Source: Hazenella coriacea
GTDB taxonomy: Bacteria; Bacillota; Bacilli; Thermoactinomycetales; Thermoactinomycetaceae
Length of the DNA: 64,000 bases
Assembly: GCF_004341825.1 (NCBI RefSeq)
Contig: NZ_SMAG01000007.1
Location: 1-64,000, forward strand
Direction of reading: 5' to 3'
The position numbers and the translations under genes were made by a program. Within the stretch, counting starts at the first letter, position 1. Each line of letters opens with the position of its first letter. The notes beneath the pieces are model-generated. The model was not told where the DNA came from. It saw only the letters and a list, made by a program, of their open reading frames with translations, and did no database searches. Below are positions 36,718-45,232 of the stretch, piece by piece.

Positions 36718-37313
36718 CTCCCACCCTCCCATCGTTGATATAATTGATGATCTACTTGTAATAAATCAAGTACTTTTCCTGCCATAAAGTTGACTAGATC
36801 TTCAATCGTCTCTGGTTGATGATAAAAAGCAGGCATCGCAGGAATGATGGATACTCCATAAGTTGAAAGCTTCAACATATTTTCTAGGTGTATAGCACTT
36901 AATGGCGTTTCTCTTGGGACAATAATTAAAGGTCTCTTTTCCTTGATCATCACATCTGCGGCACGCTCCACCAAGTTAGCAGAAAAACCATTGGCGATTC
37001 GTGCTAGTGTTCCCATCGAGCACGGAACGACTACCATCGCTTCACACTGAAAAGAGCCTGAAGCAATACTAGCCCCAATATCTTTGACTGGGTGAAAGAC
37101 CAATTCCCCTGGCAAGTGCTGGAATCTTTCAAGAAAAAGTTGCTCTCTTTTTTGGATCTCCCATTGATGTTCTTCTTTCAATACACGCCATGCTGCCTCA
37201 GTCAACAATAAGTGAACTTCATGTTCTTGCCTTAATAATTCTTCAATCACAGCTAATCCATAAGGTGCACCACTAGCTCCTGTCATCGCAATCACAAATC
37301 GTTTTGCACTCAT
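36714..37313 (-). CDS. mqnM: UbiX-family flavin prenyltransferase (MqnM-like)
   Basis: UbiX-family enzymes prenylate FMN to make the cofactor of UbiD-type decarboxylases. MTGASGAPYG (residues 10-19), the PCSMGTLARIANG segment and RPLIIVPRETPLSAIHLENML are the family motifs. The 199-residue protein overlaps mqnP and mqnA by four bases each. In futalosine organisms a UbiX/UbiD pair (MqnM/MqnL) decarboxylates the naphthoate; the UbiD partner is not in this window. Confidence 0.88.
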   Translation of the reverse strand: MSAKRFVIAMTGASGAPYGLAVIEELLRQEHEVHLLLTEAAWRVLKEEHQWEIQKREQLFLERFQHLPGELVFHPVKDIGASIASGSFQCEAMVVVPCSMGTLARIANGFSANLVERAADVMIKEKRPLIIVPRETPLSAIHLENMLKLSTYGVSIIPAMPAFYHQPETIEDLVNFMAGKVLDLLQVDHQLYQRWEGGR

Positions 37314-38179
37314 AGTAACACATCCACCATTGTAAATACGAACAAGATCACACTTAAAACACCATTCATCGTGAAAAAAGCAGTATTTAAACGAGACAAA
37401 TCATTGGCAGATACAATCTTATGCTCATAGATCAAGATCACTAAAGCCACTAAAACTCCCAGCGCATACCAGACACCCAATTGGGTCAAGAAACTTAAAG
37501 CAACCAATCCAATCGCTGTCCCCACATGCATCCAAGAAGAAATGTCGAGAGCATTTTTAATCCCAAATTTAACAGGGATCGAGTGTAATTCTTGCTCTTT
37601 GTCAAACTCCATATCTTGACAAGCATAAATCACATCAAATCCAGCTGTCCACAAAGCCACTGAGATGAATAAAATCATAGCAATGCTATCTATTTGTCCT
37701 GTGGTTGCTACCCAACCACCTAAAGGTCCTAAACCGATAGCCATTCCTAAGACGATATGACATGCCCAAGTAAATCGCTTGGTATAAGAATAAAGAACTA
37801 AGAAAAAGACCGCAATCGGTAATAATTGAACCGCTAACATATTTAGCTTAAAGGCTGCATAAAACAGAACAGCAAAAGAAACAATTACAAATCCCCAAAC
37901 AAAAGTCGCAGAGACTAAACCAGCTGGAATGGCTCTTTGTTGAGTTCGGGGATTTTTCGCATCAATATGACGATCAATCAAGCGATTTAAAGCCATCGCT
38001 GCACTTCTAGCTCCAACCATTGCTAGTGTAATCCAACCGATCTCTGCCCAGCTGGGTAAGTGTCCATTTACTTCTAAGCTTCCTAAAACCGCCCCCAAAT
38101 ACGCAAAGGGTAGAGCAAAAACAGTATGTTCAAACTTGATCATTTCAAGTACGACTTGTATCTTTCTAAGAAGTCTCAT
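37310..38179 (-). CDS. mqnP: UbiA-family prenyltransferase (MqnP-like)
   Basis: A 289-residue membrane enzyme of the UbiA family with about eight or nine hydrophobic segments. The two aspartate motifs are NRLIDRHIDAKNPRT and DVIYACQDMEFDKEQE. It would attach the heptaprenyl chain to the naphthoquinone precursor. The neighbours mqnA, mqnM and menG support the futalosine-pathway member rather than MenA or a haem O synthase. Confidence 0.88.
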   Translation of the reverse strand: MRLLRKIQVVLEMIKFEHTVFALPFAYLGAVLGSLEVNGHLPSWAEIGWITLAMVGARSAAMALNRLIDRHIDAKNPRTQQRAIPAGLVSATFVWGFVIVSFAVLFYAAFKLNMLAVQLLPIAVFFLVLYSYTKRFTWACHIVLGMAIGLGPLGGWVATTGQIDSIAMILFISVALWTAGFDVIYACQDMEFDKEQELHSIPVKFGIKNALDISSWMHVGTAIGLVALSFLTQLGVWYALGVLVALVILIYEHKIVSANDLSRLNTAFFTMNGVLSVILFVFTMVDVLL

Positions 38180-38196
38180 CCATCATCTATCCTTTT

Positions 38197-38922
38197 TTAC
38201 TCTTTGGGCTTCCGTCCGATATGAAGTGCAGTAATCCCACCCGTTAATGGATACACTTCTACCTGATCAAAACCGACCCGTTCCTTCATGATGTGTTCTA
38301 GCTCCTTATAATCTGGAAAAGAGATCAAGGATTCAGGTAACCACCGATATTGCTCATATCGATTTGCAAATAACTTACCTAATTGTGGTAGAATCCGTTG
38401 AAAATATAGATAATAAATAGCACGAAACGGAGGCCAAGTTGGTTTGGACAACTCCAACGAGACAACTTGTCCACCTGGTTTCACGACTCGTTTCATCTCT
38501 GTGAGTACTTGAACAAAGTCAGGGACATTTCTAAGCGCAAAGCCAATAGTTGCATGATCAAATGAGTTGTCAGGAAAAGGTAATTGCATGGCATTCCCTT
38601 GGATCAACTCAATTTGCTCTGTTAAGTGTAATTGATCCCTTTTTTGCTCGCCGATCGAAAGCATATTTTGACTAAAATCAAGACCAACGATTTTGCCTGA
38701 ATGAGATGCTTGTGCCAACGAAATGGTCCAGTCACAGGTTCCACAACAAACATCAAGTGCTGTATCTCCAGGTTGAACATTCATTTTCTTCATCGTAAAG
38801 CGTCTCCAAGCTTTGTGTCGACCGAAGCTAAGCAATGTATTCATTCGATCATAATCTTTAGCAATGCTCTCAAATACGCCATGAACAAACTTTGCTTTAT
38901 TCCCGGCTTGTTGATGACTCAT
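38197..38922 (-). CDS. menG: demethylmenaquinone methyltransferase
   Basis: MenG (UbiE family) methylates demethylmenaquinone with S-adenosylmethionine, the last step to menaquinone. VFESIAKDYDRMNTLLSFG and DVCCGTCDWTISLA (the SAM loop) are diagnostic. The ATG at 38922 stands seven bases after the hepS stop behind a weak GTGAGTG; an in-frame GTG at 38943 inside hepS has no better site. It lies between hepS and mqnP. Confidence 0.94.
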   Translation of the reverse strand: MSHQQAGNKAKFVHGVFESIAKDYDRMNTLLSFGRHKAWRRFTMKKMNVQPGDTALDVCCGTCDWTISLAQASHSGKIVGLDFSQNMLSIGEQKRDQLHLTEQIELIQGNAMQLPFPDNSFDHATIGFALRNVPDFVQVLTEMKRVVKPGGQVVSLELSKPTWPPFRAIYYLYFQRILPQLGKLFANRYEQYRWLPESLISFPDYKELEHIMKERVGFDQVEVYPLTGGITALHIGRKPKE

Positions 38923-38929
38923 CGACTGT

Positions 38930-39691
38930 TCACTCACTTTCACCTGTCTCAGCTTCTTGAAACATTGAAAATCGATTCATTAAAATAGATAATAACTCAT
39001 TTCTTACTTCTAAATTGGAGATGATGGACATGGCTTCATGACAGCGTTGCCATGTTAGAGTAAGTACGCTCCAACCCGTCGCAGTAATTTGATAATGCTC
39101 CTCAGATTGTAACCGCAATATCTCTTCAAATCCAAGTAAACCACATATAATTTGCTTCCACTGATCTTTCAACTGAGAATGGCAAAAAAAATCGACCAAT
39201 GCAGTCAAAATTCCACTAGAGATGTTTTGAAGTAGTCTACAAGCATGATCATCTAAGCCATCTATCCAATCAGATTTTTGATCATAAAAGATCATTTTTG
39301 CTTCATTAATTCGGGCAATGGCCTGACCTAAACAATGAACACCTTCAATTTCATTGTTTTTCGCTAGAAGATGATAAAAAAGACCACTATAATAATCCCC
39401 TGCTAGAATGTACAATTGACGTTGCCTTAAGGCTTCTGAAGAAAGAGATGAATCATTCGACACTTTCTCATGAGTATCTAAGCCCATTTGTAACAAAGTT
39501 GCCGCTGTACCGTATATTTGAGCTCGTTCTTTCGAAATTTCAAATGTAGCTAACATGTACTCTAAAACGCGCACAAAAAAAACAGGGACAGGAGGCTTCC
39601 CAATTATCTTTGTCAGATACGGCTCATCTGCCAATTGTGTAATGAAGTCTGTTAACTCAAACTGAACGCGATCTGTATGTATGGACGTCAT
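38930..39691 (-). CDS. hepS: heptaprenyl diphosphate synthase component I
   Basis: HepS is the non-catalytic subunit that sets chain length with HepT. The 253-residue helical protein has the family opening (EPYLTKIIGKPPVPVFFVRVLEYML) and the LAGDYYSGLFYHLLA segment with the conserved GDxxSxxxY pattern. The ATG at 39691 follows a run of G rather than a classical ribosome site; an upstream ATG (39730) would add a hydrophobic stretch not found in the family. First gene of the menaquinone block. Confidence 0.86.
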   Translation of the reverse strand: MTSIHTDRVQFELTDFITQLADEPYLTKIIGKPPVPVFFVRVLEYMLATFEISKERAQIYGTAATLLQMGLDTHEKVSNDSSLSSEALRQRQLYILAGDYYSGLFYHLLAKNNEIEGVHCLGQAIARINEAKMIFYDQKSDWIDGLDDHACRLLQNISSGILTALVDFFCHSQLKDQWKQIICGLLGFEEILRLQSEEHYQITATGWSVLTLTWQRCHEAMSIISNLEVRNELLSILMNRFSMFQEAETGESE

Positions 39692-39780
39692 CAAGCGCCC
39701 CCCCAAAAAAAACCAAAGAAATAAAAACACATTAGTTAGTATATCACATTTTTATGATCATGCGGCACCCTCCCCTATAT

Positions 39781-40287
39781 TTACCTATTTGTATCTGGAG
39801 TTGGAATGATCTTCAGATCAAACATTTGACCTAGATATTCTTTATACGATAATTGTCCTTGATTCAGCATATCTGGATCATTTTGCAATTGATCCTTTTT
39901 CGCTACAAGCAACCAACTAGATTGCTCATCACGATGGATCACCAGACGTACCTCCTGAATATTCTCCATCCCCACTAAACTGTGTCGAGTCAATTGATAA
40001 ATCTCTTTTGCCATTGATTCTTCACTTACTGATGGAGGCTGAATCAACTCTACAAAAAAAGTAGGCTGATCCCAGTCGACCCGAATCACTCGGATTTGTA
40101 GGGGATGGCTTAACAGATGATCAGCTACACGCTCTGGAGTCAGTTTCTGAAAAGAATCGGGTTGAAAAACATTGACCGCCTGTTGACTATTCCACGTTTC
40201 AACCATCATTGGAACCGTGGATAATAATGCCGCTAACAAAACAGCTATGAGTACAGGTGCAAGTAATCGTTGGATTAAAGCTTTCAT
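39781..40287 (-). CDS. exported protein of unknown function
   Basis: A 168-residue protein with an N-terminal membrane anchor or signal (residues 8-27, LLAPVLIAVLLAALLSTVPM) and a soluble mixed alpha/beta part. I do not recognise the family. It lies between mtrB and hepS on the same strand, 90 bases on each side, in the place where B. subtilis has no gene between mtrB and hepS. A role with the membrane-bound quinone enzymes is only a guess from the location. Confidence 0.6.
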   Translation of the reverse strand: MKALIQRLLAPVLIAVLLAALLSTVPMMVETWNSQQAVNVFQPDSFQKLTPERVADHLLSHPLQIRVIRVDWDQPTFFVELIQPPSVSEESMAKEIYQLTRHSLVGMENIQEVRLVIHRDEQSSWLLVAKKDQLQNDPDMLNQGQLSYKEYLGQMFDLKIIPTPDTNR

Positions 40288-40373
40288 ATTACCACTTCTC
40301 CCTTGTTGGCCCCTTTCATCATTTTATCGGTCTACAAAGGAAAACATGCTTGAAATATGAAAGCTATTCCCCA

Positions 40374-40601
40374 TTATTCCTCGTCAGTGTCAACCTGTGT
40401 AAACGAAGTAATGATGGTAGCTTTTCCCCTTATTTTCACTGCAGAAGTATGTTCTGTAAACTGAGCAATCATCACTTCTCCTTCATCTAACTTTTCAGAA
40501 TGGTGAAAACGTGTATCTTTTCCTCTCGTTAAACCAATCACATTCACACCATTTTCTTTCGCTTTAATAATAAAATACTCTCCTGTTTTTTTCTCTTGCA
40601 C
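40374..40601 (-). CDS. mtrB: tryptophan RNA-binding attenuation protein TRAP
   Basis: TRAP forms an 11-subunit ring that binds tryptophan and then wraps RNA with GAG/UAG triplets. The 75-residue protein has [20 protein letters not shown], then [22 protein letters not shown], covering the tryptophan-binding loops and the Lys-Lys-Arg RNA-contact residues. The start is a GTG behind GGGAGGG. Its likely target is the trp leader at 30641. A TATAAT-like box at 40620-40625 may be its own promoter, since terminators cut it off from folE. Confidence 0.97.
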   Translation of the reverse strand: MQEKKTGEYFIIKAKENGVNVIGLTRGKDTRFHHSEKLDEGEVMIAQFTEHTSAVKIRGKATIITSFTQVDTDEE

Positions 40602-40692
40602 ATGTGTTCCCTCCCCAAAATTATATATACACCATCATGCCTAAATAAAGGCTCTTTCCTAGTGTAACATGGAAGAAGCCTATTCATTCACA

Positions 40693-40728
40693 GAAAAAGA
40701 CTCTTCCTTTAAGATCGGAAGAGTCTTT
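40693..40728 (-). terminator. terminator after tRNA-Pro
   Basis: A perfect 12-bp stem (AAAGACTCTTCC/GGAAGAGTCTTT) followed by TTC on the minus strand, four bases after the tRNA. A second, weaker hairpin (AGGCT/AGCCT) follows before mtrB. Confidence 0.85.
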
Positions 40729-40732
40729 AATG

Positions 40733-40809
40733 TGGTCGGGCTAGCCAGATTTGAACTGACGACCTCTTGCGCCCCATGCAAGCACGCTACCAAGCTGCGC
40801 CATAGCCCG
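40733..40809 (-). tRNA. tRNA-Pro (anticodon GGG)
   Basis: On the minus strand a 77-base cloverleaf starts CGGGCTA, pairs perfectly with TAGCCCG, and ends with encoded CCA. The D arm is GCGC/GCGT, the anticodon arm CTTGC-ATGGGGC-GCAAG gives anticodon GGG, and the T loop is TTCAAAT. The initial C of the acceptor is typical of bacterial tRNA-Pro. It is a single tRNA gene between folE and mtrB. Confidence 0.95.
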
Positions 40810-40897
40810 CTAATTCTAATCAGACAAAGATTTTGTGATAACAATTAAAATTATATGATGCGCTCGTCTGGTTGTCAAGAGGTCTTTATAGTAAAAA

Positions 40898-41464
40898 TTA
40901 TTTTATTCCGATTAAGTTTATTGCTTCTGCCCGAGCTGTTGCATCTTCTTTAAAGAGTCCACGAACAGAAGTTGTGATCGTCTTCGAGCCAGGCTTTTTA
41001 ACCCCTCTCATGGTCATACACATATGTTCAGCTTCTACAACCACGATCACTCCATGTGGATCTAACTTTTCCATGATTGAATCTGCTACAGTTGATGTAA
41101 TCCGTTCTTGCAACTGAGGACGACGTGCTACTGTTTCAATGGCTCTTGCTAACTTACTGAGTCCAGTCACACGACCTCCTTGGGGAATATAGCCCACATG
41201 CGCACGTCCAAAAAAGGGAACTAAATGATGTTCACAGGTGGAAAAAAACGGGATATCCTTAACAATCACCAATTCTTCATGATCTTCACTAAAAATAACA
41301 GAAAAATGTTCTTCAGGATCTTCATTTAATCCCGAAAAGATCTCTTTGTACATTCTAGCCACACGTGCTGGAGTATCTAATAAACCTTCACGGTTCGGGT
41401 CTTCACCTACAGCTTCTAATATCATCCGCACCGCTTCTTCAATTTTGCGATGATCGATTTCCAT
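40898..41464 (-). CDS. folE: GTP cyclohydrolase I
   Basis: FolE (MtrA) opens GTP to dihydroneopterin triphosphate for folate. The zinc and active-site motifs are [28 protein letters not shown] and [12 protein letters not shown]. The ATG at 41464 follows GGAGGA; an ATG 15 bases upstream (41479) has that sequence inside its coding part. The protein is 188 residues. In B. subtilis it forms the mtrAB operon; here a tRNA gene with terminators separates them. Confidence 0.97.
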   Translation of the reverse strand: MEIDHRKIEEAVRMILEAVGEDPNREGLLDTPARVARMYKEIFSGLNEDPEEHFSVIFSEDHEELVIVKDIPFFSTCEHHLVPFFGRAHVGYIPQGGRVTGLSKLARAIETVARRPQLQERITSTVADSIMEKLDPHGVIVVVEAEHMCMTMRGVKKPGSKTITTSVRGLFKEDATARAEAINLIGIK

Positions 41465-41562
41465 CAGGTCGTCCTCCATCCATAACTATTTCTAGACTAC
41501 AAACGATAAATATGGTTTAGGTCTCCGATAGATTATACCACATTTAGTTCAACTTCAATCCC

Positions 41563-41597
41563 AAAAGGAAAAGACCCCTAAGTAGAGGTCTTTTCCT
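41563..41597 (-). terminator. terminator of hbs
   Basis: AGGAAAAGACC/GGTCTTTTCCT stem followed by TTTT on the minus strand, about 50 bases after the hbs stop. Confidence 0.85.
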
Positions 41598-41645
41598 AGC
41601 AGGTCATATGTATTCCATCCCAACTCGAGATGTCTAATCTCCTGC

Positions 41646-41930
41646 TTATTTTTTAACTTTGTTTACTTCTTCTTTCAATTGTTTACCTGCTTTAAAATGA
41701 GGTACTTTTGTTGCAGGGATATCAATCTCTTCACCAGTTTGCGGGTTGCGCCCTTTACGTGCTGCACGATCCCGAACTTCGAAGTTTCCAAAACCGATCA
41801 ATTGCACTTTATCTCCTGAACAAAGAGCATCAGAGATTGCTGAAAAAACAGCTTCTACAGATTTAGTTGCATCTTTTTTGCTCAAGTTGGTAGCTTCAGC
41901 TACTTTGTTAATCAGTTCGGTTTTATTCAT
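41646..41930 (-). CDS. hbs: DNA-binding protein HU
   Basis: HU is the abundant histone-like protein that bends DNA non-specifically. The 94-residue protein has [20 protein letters not shown] at the start and the family signature [21 protein letters not shown] with the DNA-contact arm. The ATG at 41930 follows AGGAGGTG. The order spoIVA-hbs-folE is that of B. subtilis. Confidence 0.97.
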   Translation of the reverse strand: MNKTELINKVAEATNLSKKDATKSVEAVFSAISDALCSGDKVQLIGFGNFEVRDRAARKGRNPQTGEEIDIPATKVPHFKAGKQLKEEVNKVKK

Positions 41931-42083
41931 TAACCGCACCTCCTGTACAAATCCACGACTCGTTTCTGTATAGATTGACTGATGGAATCTAGAGCTGGTA
42001 ATACAATGCGTGGGACAATCCTATACTAATACAGAGATTAGCGAAGTTCAAGAGAATTATTGCATCTTTTCTTCATTTCATAC

Positions 42084-42111
42084 AAAAAAAGCGCAAATAA
42101 GCGCTTTTTTT
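42084..42111. terminator. small bidirectional terminator
   Basis: AAAAAAAGCGC/GCGCTTTTTTT with a six-base loop, between spoIVA and hbs. Confidence 0.75.
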
Positions 42112-42160
42112 GAACTAAGATCGATTTTTATAACACTAAAAAGGTATTTATTCCATTATT

Positions 42161-42203
42161 AGGTGTAGATCAGCAAACCATCTATGATCGCTGGTCTACA
42201 CCT
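42161..42203. terminator. 14-bp hairpin after spoIVA
   Basis: AGGTGTAGATCAGC pairs with GCTGGTCTACACCT (14 bp with one G-U) around a 15-base loop. There is no T tract on either side, so it may stabilise the spoIVA 3' end rather than terminate. Confidence 0.55.
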
Positions 42204-42252
42204 ATTTATTTCTATCAAAAAATGGGCACTTACTTAACAGTTTACTGATGTA

Positions 42253-43731
42253 TCATAGAATAATGGCGATGAGCCCACCTGATCCTTCATTGATAATTCG
42301 TTCTAGCGTTTCTTGTAGTTTAAAACGAGCATTTTCAGGCATCATTGAGAGTTTGGCCTGAATCCCCTCACGCACGATCTGATTCAGTGATCTTCCAAAG
42401 ATATCAGATTCCCAGATCTTCAATGGGTCACTTTCAAAGTCTCTCATCAAATAGTTTACTAATTCCTCACTCTGTTTTTCCGAACCAATGATTGGAGCAA
42501 ACTCTGAGTGAACATTGACCCGAACCATATGGATCGAGGGAGCCGTTGCTTTCAACCGAACTCCGAAGCGTGGTCCTTGCTTGATTAGTTCAGGCTCATC
42601 CAGAGACATCTCCTCAAGTGCTGGGGCGGCAACGCCATATCCAGTTGTTTTTACCATTTTTAGAGCTTCTTCTACCTTATCATACTCTCTTTTAGCAATA
42701 CTAAATTCCTGCATGAGCTCTAAAAGATGGTCTTTTCCTTTAATTTCCACACCAACCACTTCAGTTAATACCTGATCATACAATTCATCAGGAGCGTAAA
42801 GATCTATCTCCGCTACACCCTGTCCCATATTCATACCAGATAAGGAAGCTTTCTCGATAAACTCATAATCGTAAAATTGCCCCACCACTCGATCTACATC
42901 GCGAAGTCTTTTGATGTCTTTCACTGTTTCCCGTACCGAACTCTCAAACTCTCGACGAAGCCAATGCTCTTCATCTAATACCATAACCCAACCAGGCAAG
43001 TTTACATTTACTTCATGGACTGGAAATTCATAAAGCACTTCTCTCATAACACCCAAAATATCTTCTTCACTCATACTAGCTACACTGATCGGAATCACAG
43101 GGATATCGTACTTTTCCACCAATTCAGATCTTAATGCTTGTGCTTGTTCACTGTATGGACGAGTCGTGTTAAGAAGAAGAATAAATGGTTTCCCTACTTC
43201 CTTCAGCTCACTGACAACCCGCTCTTCAATTTCTTCGTATGATTCACGTGGAATATCAGTAATACTTCCATCTGTTGTCACAACGATTCCTAAAGTAGAA
43301 TGTTCTTGGATTACCTTACGAGTCCCTACCTCAGCCGCTTCTTGAAACGGAATCGGTTCTTCAAACCAAGGTGTGTTAATCATCCGAGGTCCGTTTTCGT
43401 CTTCATAGCCTTTCGCACCTTCGATGGCATAGCCAACACAATCAACTAATCGAATATTGACACTGAGCCCTTCATCCACAGAGAGACTTACTGCTTGATT
43501 AGGTACAAATTTCGGCTCAATAGTTGTGATCGTTTTTCCCGCTCCACTATGTGGAAGCTCATCAACAGCTCTCGTACGCTCCGCTTCATCACTAATATTC
43601 GGAATAACCACTTGCTCCATAAATCTTTTAATAAATGTTGACTTACCGGTGCGCACCGCACCGACCACACCCAGGTAGATGTCTCCTCCTGTCCGTTCTG
43701 CAATATCTTTCAAGATATCTACTTTTTCCAC
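42253..43731 (-). CDS. spoIVA: stage IV sporulation protein A (coat morphogenetic ATPase)
   Basis: SpoIVA polymerises on the forespore surface with ATP hydrolysis and forms the base of the spore coat. The 492-residue protein has the Walker A loop GAVRTGKST (about residues 24-32), the VDCVGYAIEGAKGYEDENG region and the conserved C-terminus (GSGGLIAIIL). The start is a GTG behind AAGGAGGG. A sigma-E-type promoter lies about 90 bases upstream. It identifies the organism as an endospore former. Confidence 0.98.
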   Translation of the reverse strand: MEKVDILKDIAERTGGDIYLGVVGAVRTGKSTFIKRFMEQVVIPNISDEAERTRAVDELPHSGAGKTITTIEPKFVPNQAVSLSVDEGLSVNIRLVDCVGYAIEGAKGYEDENGPRMINTPWFEEPIPFQEAAEVGTRKVIQEHSTLGIVVTTDGSITDIPRESYEEIEERVVSELKEVGKPFILLLNTTRPYSEQAQALRSELVEKYDIPVIPISVASMSEEDILGVMREVLYEFPVHEVNVNLPGWVMVLDEEHWLRREFESSVRETVKDIKRLRDVDRVVGQFYDYEFIEKASLSGMNMGQGVAEIDLYAPDELYDQVLTEVVGVEIKGKDHLLELMQEFSIAKREYDKVEEALKMVKTTGYGVAAPALEEMSLDEPELIKQGPRFGVRLKATAPSIHMVRVNVHSEFAPIIGSEKQSEELVNYLMRDFESDPLKIWESDIFGRSLNQIVREGIQAKLSMMPENARFKLQETLERIINEGSGGLIAIIL

Positions 43732-43820
43732 GAAATTCCCTCCTTAAGTCTTCCACATGCTGGATCTGTCGCCGGTGCGAAGGCATCCCCTCCCTCCGGT
43801 CCTTCTCCTTGGACACTATA

Positions 43821-43848
43821 AATATATGAGTCCAACTCTCTAATATGA
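43821..43848 (-). promoter_or_regulatory. sigma-E promoter of spoIVA
   Basis: On the minus strand TCATATT (43842-43848) and CATATATT (43821-43828) are 13 bases apart. They match the mother-cell sigma-E consensus (KMATATT and CATACANT) with one mismatch in the -10. Confidence 0.75.
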
Positions 43849-43860
43849 TTCTTCCAGATA

Positions 43861-43896
43861 AAAAAAAGGAGTCACTCGTAACATCAGCGACTCCTT
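43861..43896 (-). terminator. terminator of the 47-residue gene
   Basis: AAGGAGTCGCTG / CGAGTGACTCCTT hairpin followed by a T run on the minus strand, directly after the 47-codon reading frame and ahead of the spoIVA promoter. Confidence 0.85.
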
Positions 43897-43900
43897 ACAA

Positions 43901-44044
43901 CTACCGTTGACGAGTAAATTCGCGTTCCTTAGCTTTTGAGGAGATCACCTTAGCTCGGAAACCTGTAATCTTGACGGAGCTGGATAGACGACCCAATAAA
44001 AAAACTCCTGGGAGCACCACTAGATAAAACCATAAATTCTCCAT
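43901..44044 (-). CDS. 47-residue membrane miniprotein
   Basis: A short gene starting MENLWFYLVVLPGVFLLGRL, one hydrophobic helix, then a basic tail (ending AKEREFTRQR). AAGGGTGG lies seven bases before the ATG and a strong terminator follows the stop, which together support a real gene. I do not recognise the family. It is placed between yphF and spoIVA, so sporulation expression is possible. Confidence 0.6.
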   Translation of the reverse strand: MENLWFYLVVLPGVFLLGRLSSSVKITGFRAKVISSKAKEREFTRQR

Positions 44045-44198
44045 CGTGATTCCACCCTTTCGACTGGATCCAGAACACATTTTTAACTCATCTTATGTGA
44101 AACAGCGGAGGAATATTCGTTTACTTACTTATTACAAGCTCAGTAGTGTCGAGGAGTAATTGAATAAAAAATAATAATTTTATTTAAGTCTTAAGCGC

Positions 44199-44906
44199 TT
44201 ACTCTAACTCAAACACAGGTTCTTGATCTTTCAACTTCATTGGAGGTGAAAAAGCAGGAACATAAAAAGAATCTTCACTTAACCAAAAGCGCAAATCCAT
44301 TTCAGGGGAGATCACTTCTTTACTTTTTTGAACTTTTTTCATCACCTCTGTCCGATAATCGATATAGACTTTCCCTTTTTTATCAATTAACAAGGGTAAG
44401 TCTGTAGGCGAATACGGACTTGGAATGGTGACAGGATCCATCTTGATCTTTTCAAAATCAATCGTATAAAGATCTTCATCAATTTTCTCTTTGATTGGGA
44501 GGATTTTATTTTTTTGTAGATAAGTCAGTACAACTGGCTGTACCCGTCCGATTTGGTCATTCACCCGTAGATCAAAAAGTCGAACCTTGGGTCCTTTTTC
44601 AACATCAGTTAAGACATATATAAAGTAGCCACCTTTTTCAAATGCCGTAGGGGGAATCTCTCCGACATATCCTTGTAAACGGCGAAAATCAACCAAATAT
44701 TTGGTCGTAAACTTCACCTCGTCCTCCCTATATAGATAAGGAAGCCATCCTTCATTATTCTCTTTATAAACTTTTACTGCTGCCTCCACTCTTTGAATAT
44801 GATCAGGCAATTGATCCAATTGTTGACGGCGTTCCTCGGGATATAAACACCCTGTAAGAAGTACTACAAACATGAACCATATGAGGGTTGTATGAATCCT
44901 TTTCAT
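44199..44906 (-). CDS. yphF: lipoprotein YphF-like
   Basis: A 235-residue lipoprotein: signal peptide then lipobox LLTGC (Cys at residue 20), after which it would be anchored outside the membrane. The soluble part is charged and beta-rich with no recognised catalytic motif. Its place between gpsA and spoIVA matches yphF of B. subtilis, which also encodes a lipoprotein. Orthology rests on position and general features. Confidence 0.72.
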   Translation of the reverse strand: MKRIHTTLIWFMFVVLLTGCLYPEERRQQLDQLPDHIQRVEAAVKVYKENNEGWLPYLYREDEVKFTTKYLVDFRRLQGYVGEIPPTAFEKGGYFIYVLTDVEKGPKVRLFDLRVNDQIGRVQPVVLTYLQKNKILPIKEKIDEDLYTIDFEKIKMDPVTIPSPYSPTDLPLLIDKKGKVYIDYRTEVMKKVQKSKEVISPEMDLRFWLSEDSFYVPAFSPPMKLKDQEPVFELE

Positions 44907-44930
44907 CCCATACTCTCCCTTTCCTTCAAA

Positions 44931-45089
44931 CTAAGTTAACATACGAAATCCAAAAGCTATACAAATTAAAAAAAGTAAAAAAGCTAGGCTCGTCATCACC
45001 GTTCGCACCCATTTTTTTGCTGATTGACGCCCAATCGCAATTAATAAATTAATTAATACTAACAAAAAAAGAATAATCATCATATCCAT
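44931..45089 (-). CDS. 52-residue two-helix membrane protein (YphE position)
   Basis: A small gene reading MDMMIILFLLVLINLLIAIG, a basic turn (RQSAKKWVRT) and a second hydrophobic helix ending in FGFRMLT. GGATGG lies before the ATG. B. subtilis has yphE, a DUF2768 two-helix protein, in this position before yphF; this could be its counterpart, but the sequence is too short for me to be sure. It lies 24 bases upstream of yphF on the same strand, so they may be co-transcribed. Confidence 0.6.
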   Translation of the reverse strand: MDMMIILFLLVLINLLIAIGRQSAKKWVRTVMTSLAFLLFLICIAFGFRMLT

Positions 45090-45232
45090 GTGTCACACCA
45101 TCCTCAATCATCTATCTGTCATACAGTATAGCAAATCCACATCCGCCTACCAATGTGAGTAGACATCTGTCTAGTCAGAAACTGGTGAGATGCATAGAAT
45201 AAATGGACATCAGCCTGAATGGAGGAAGCTTA

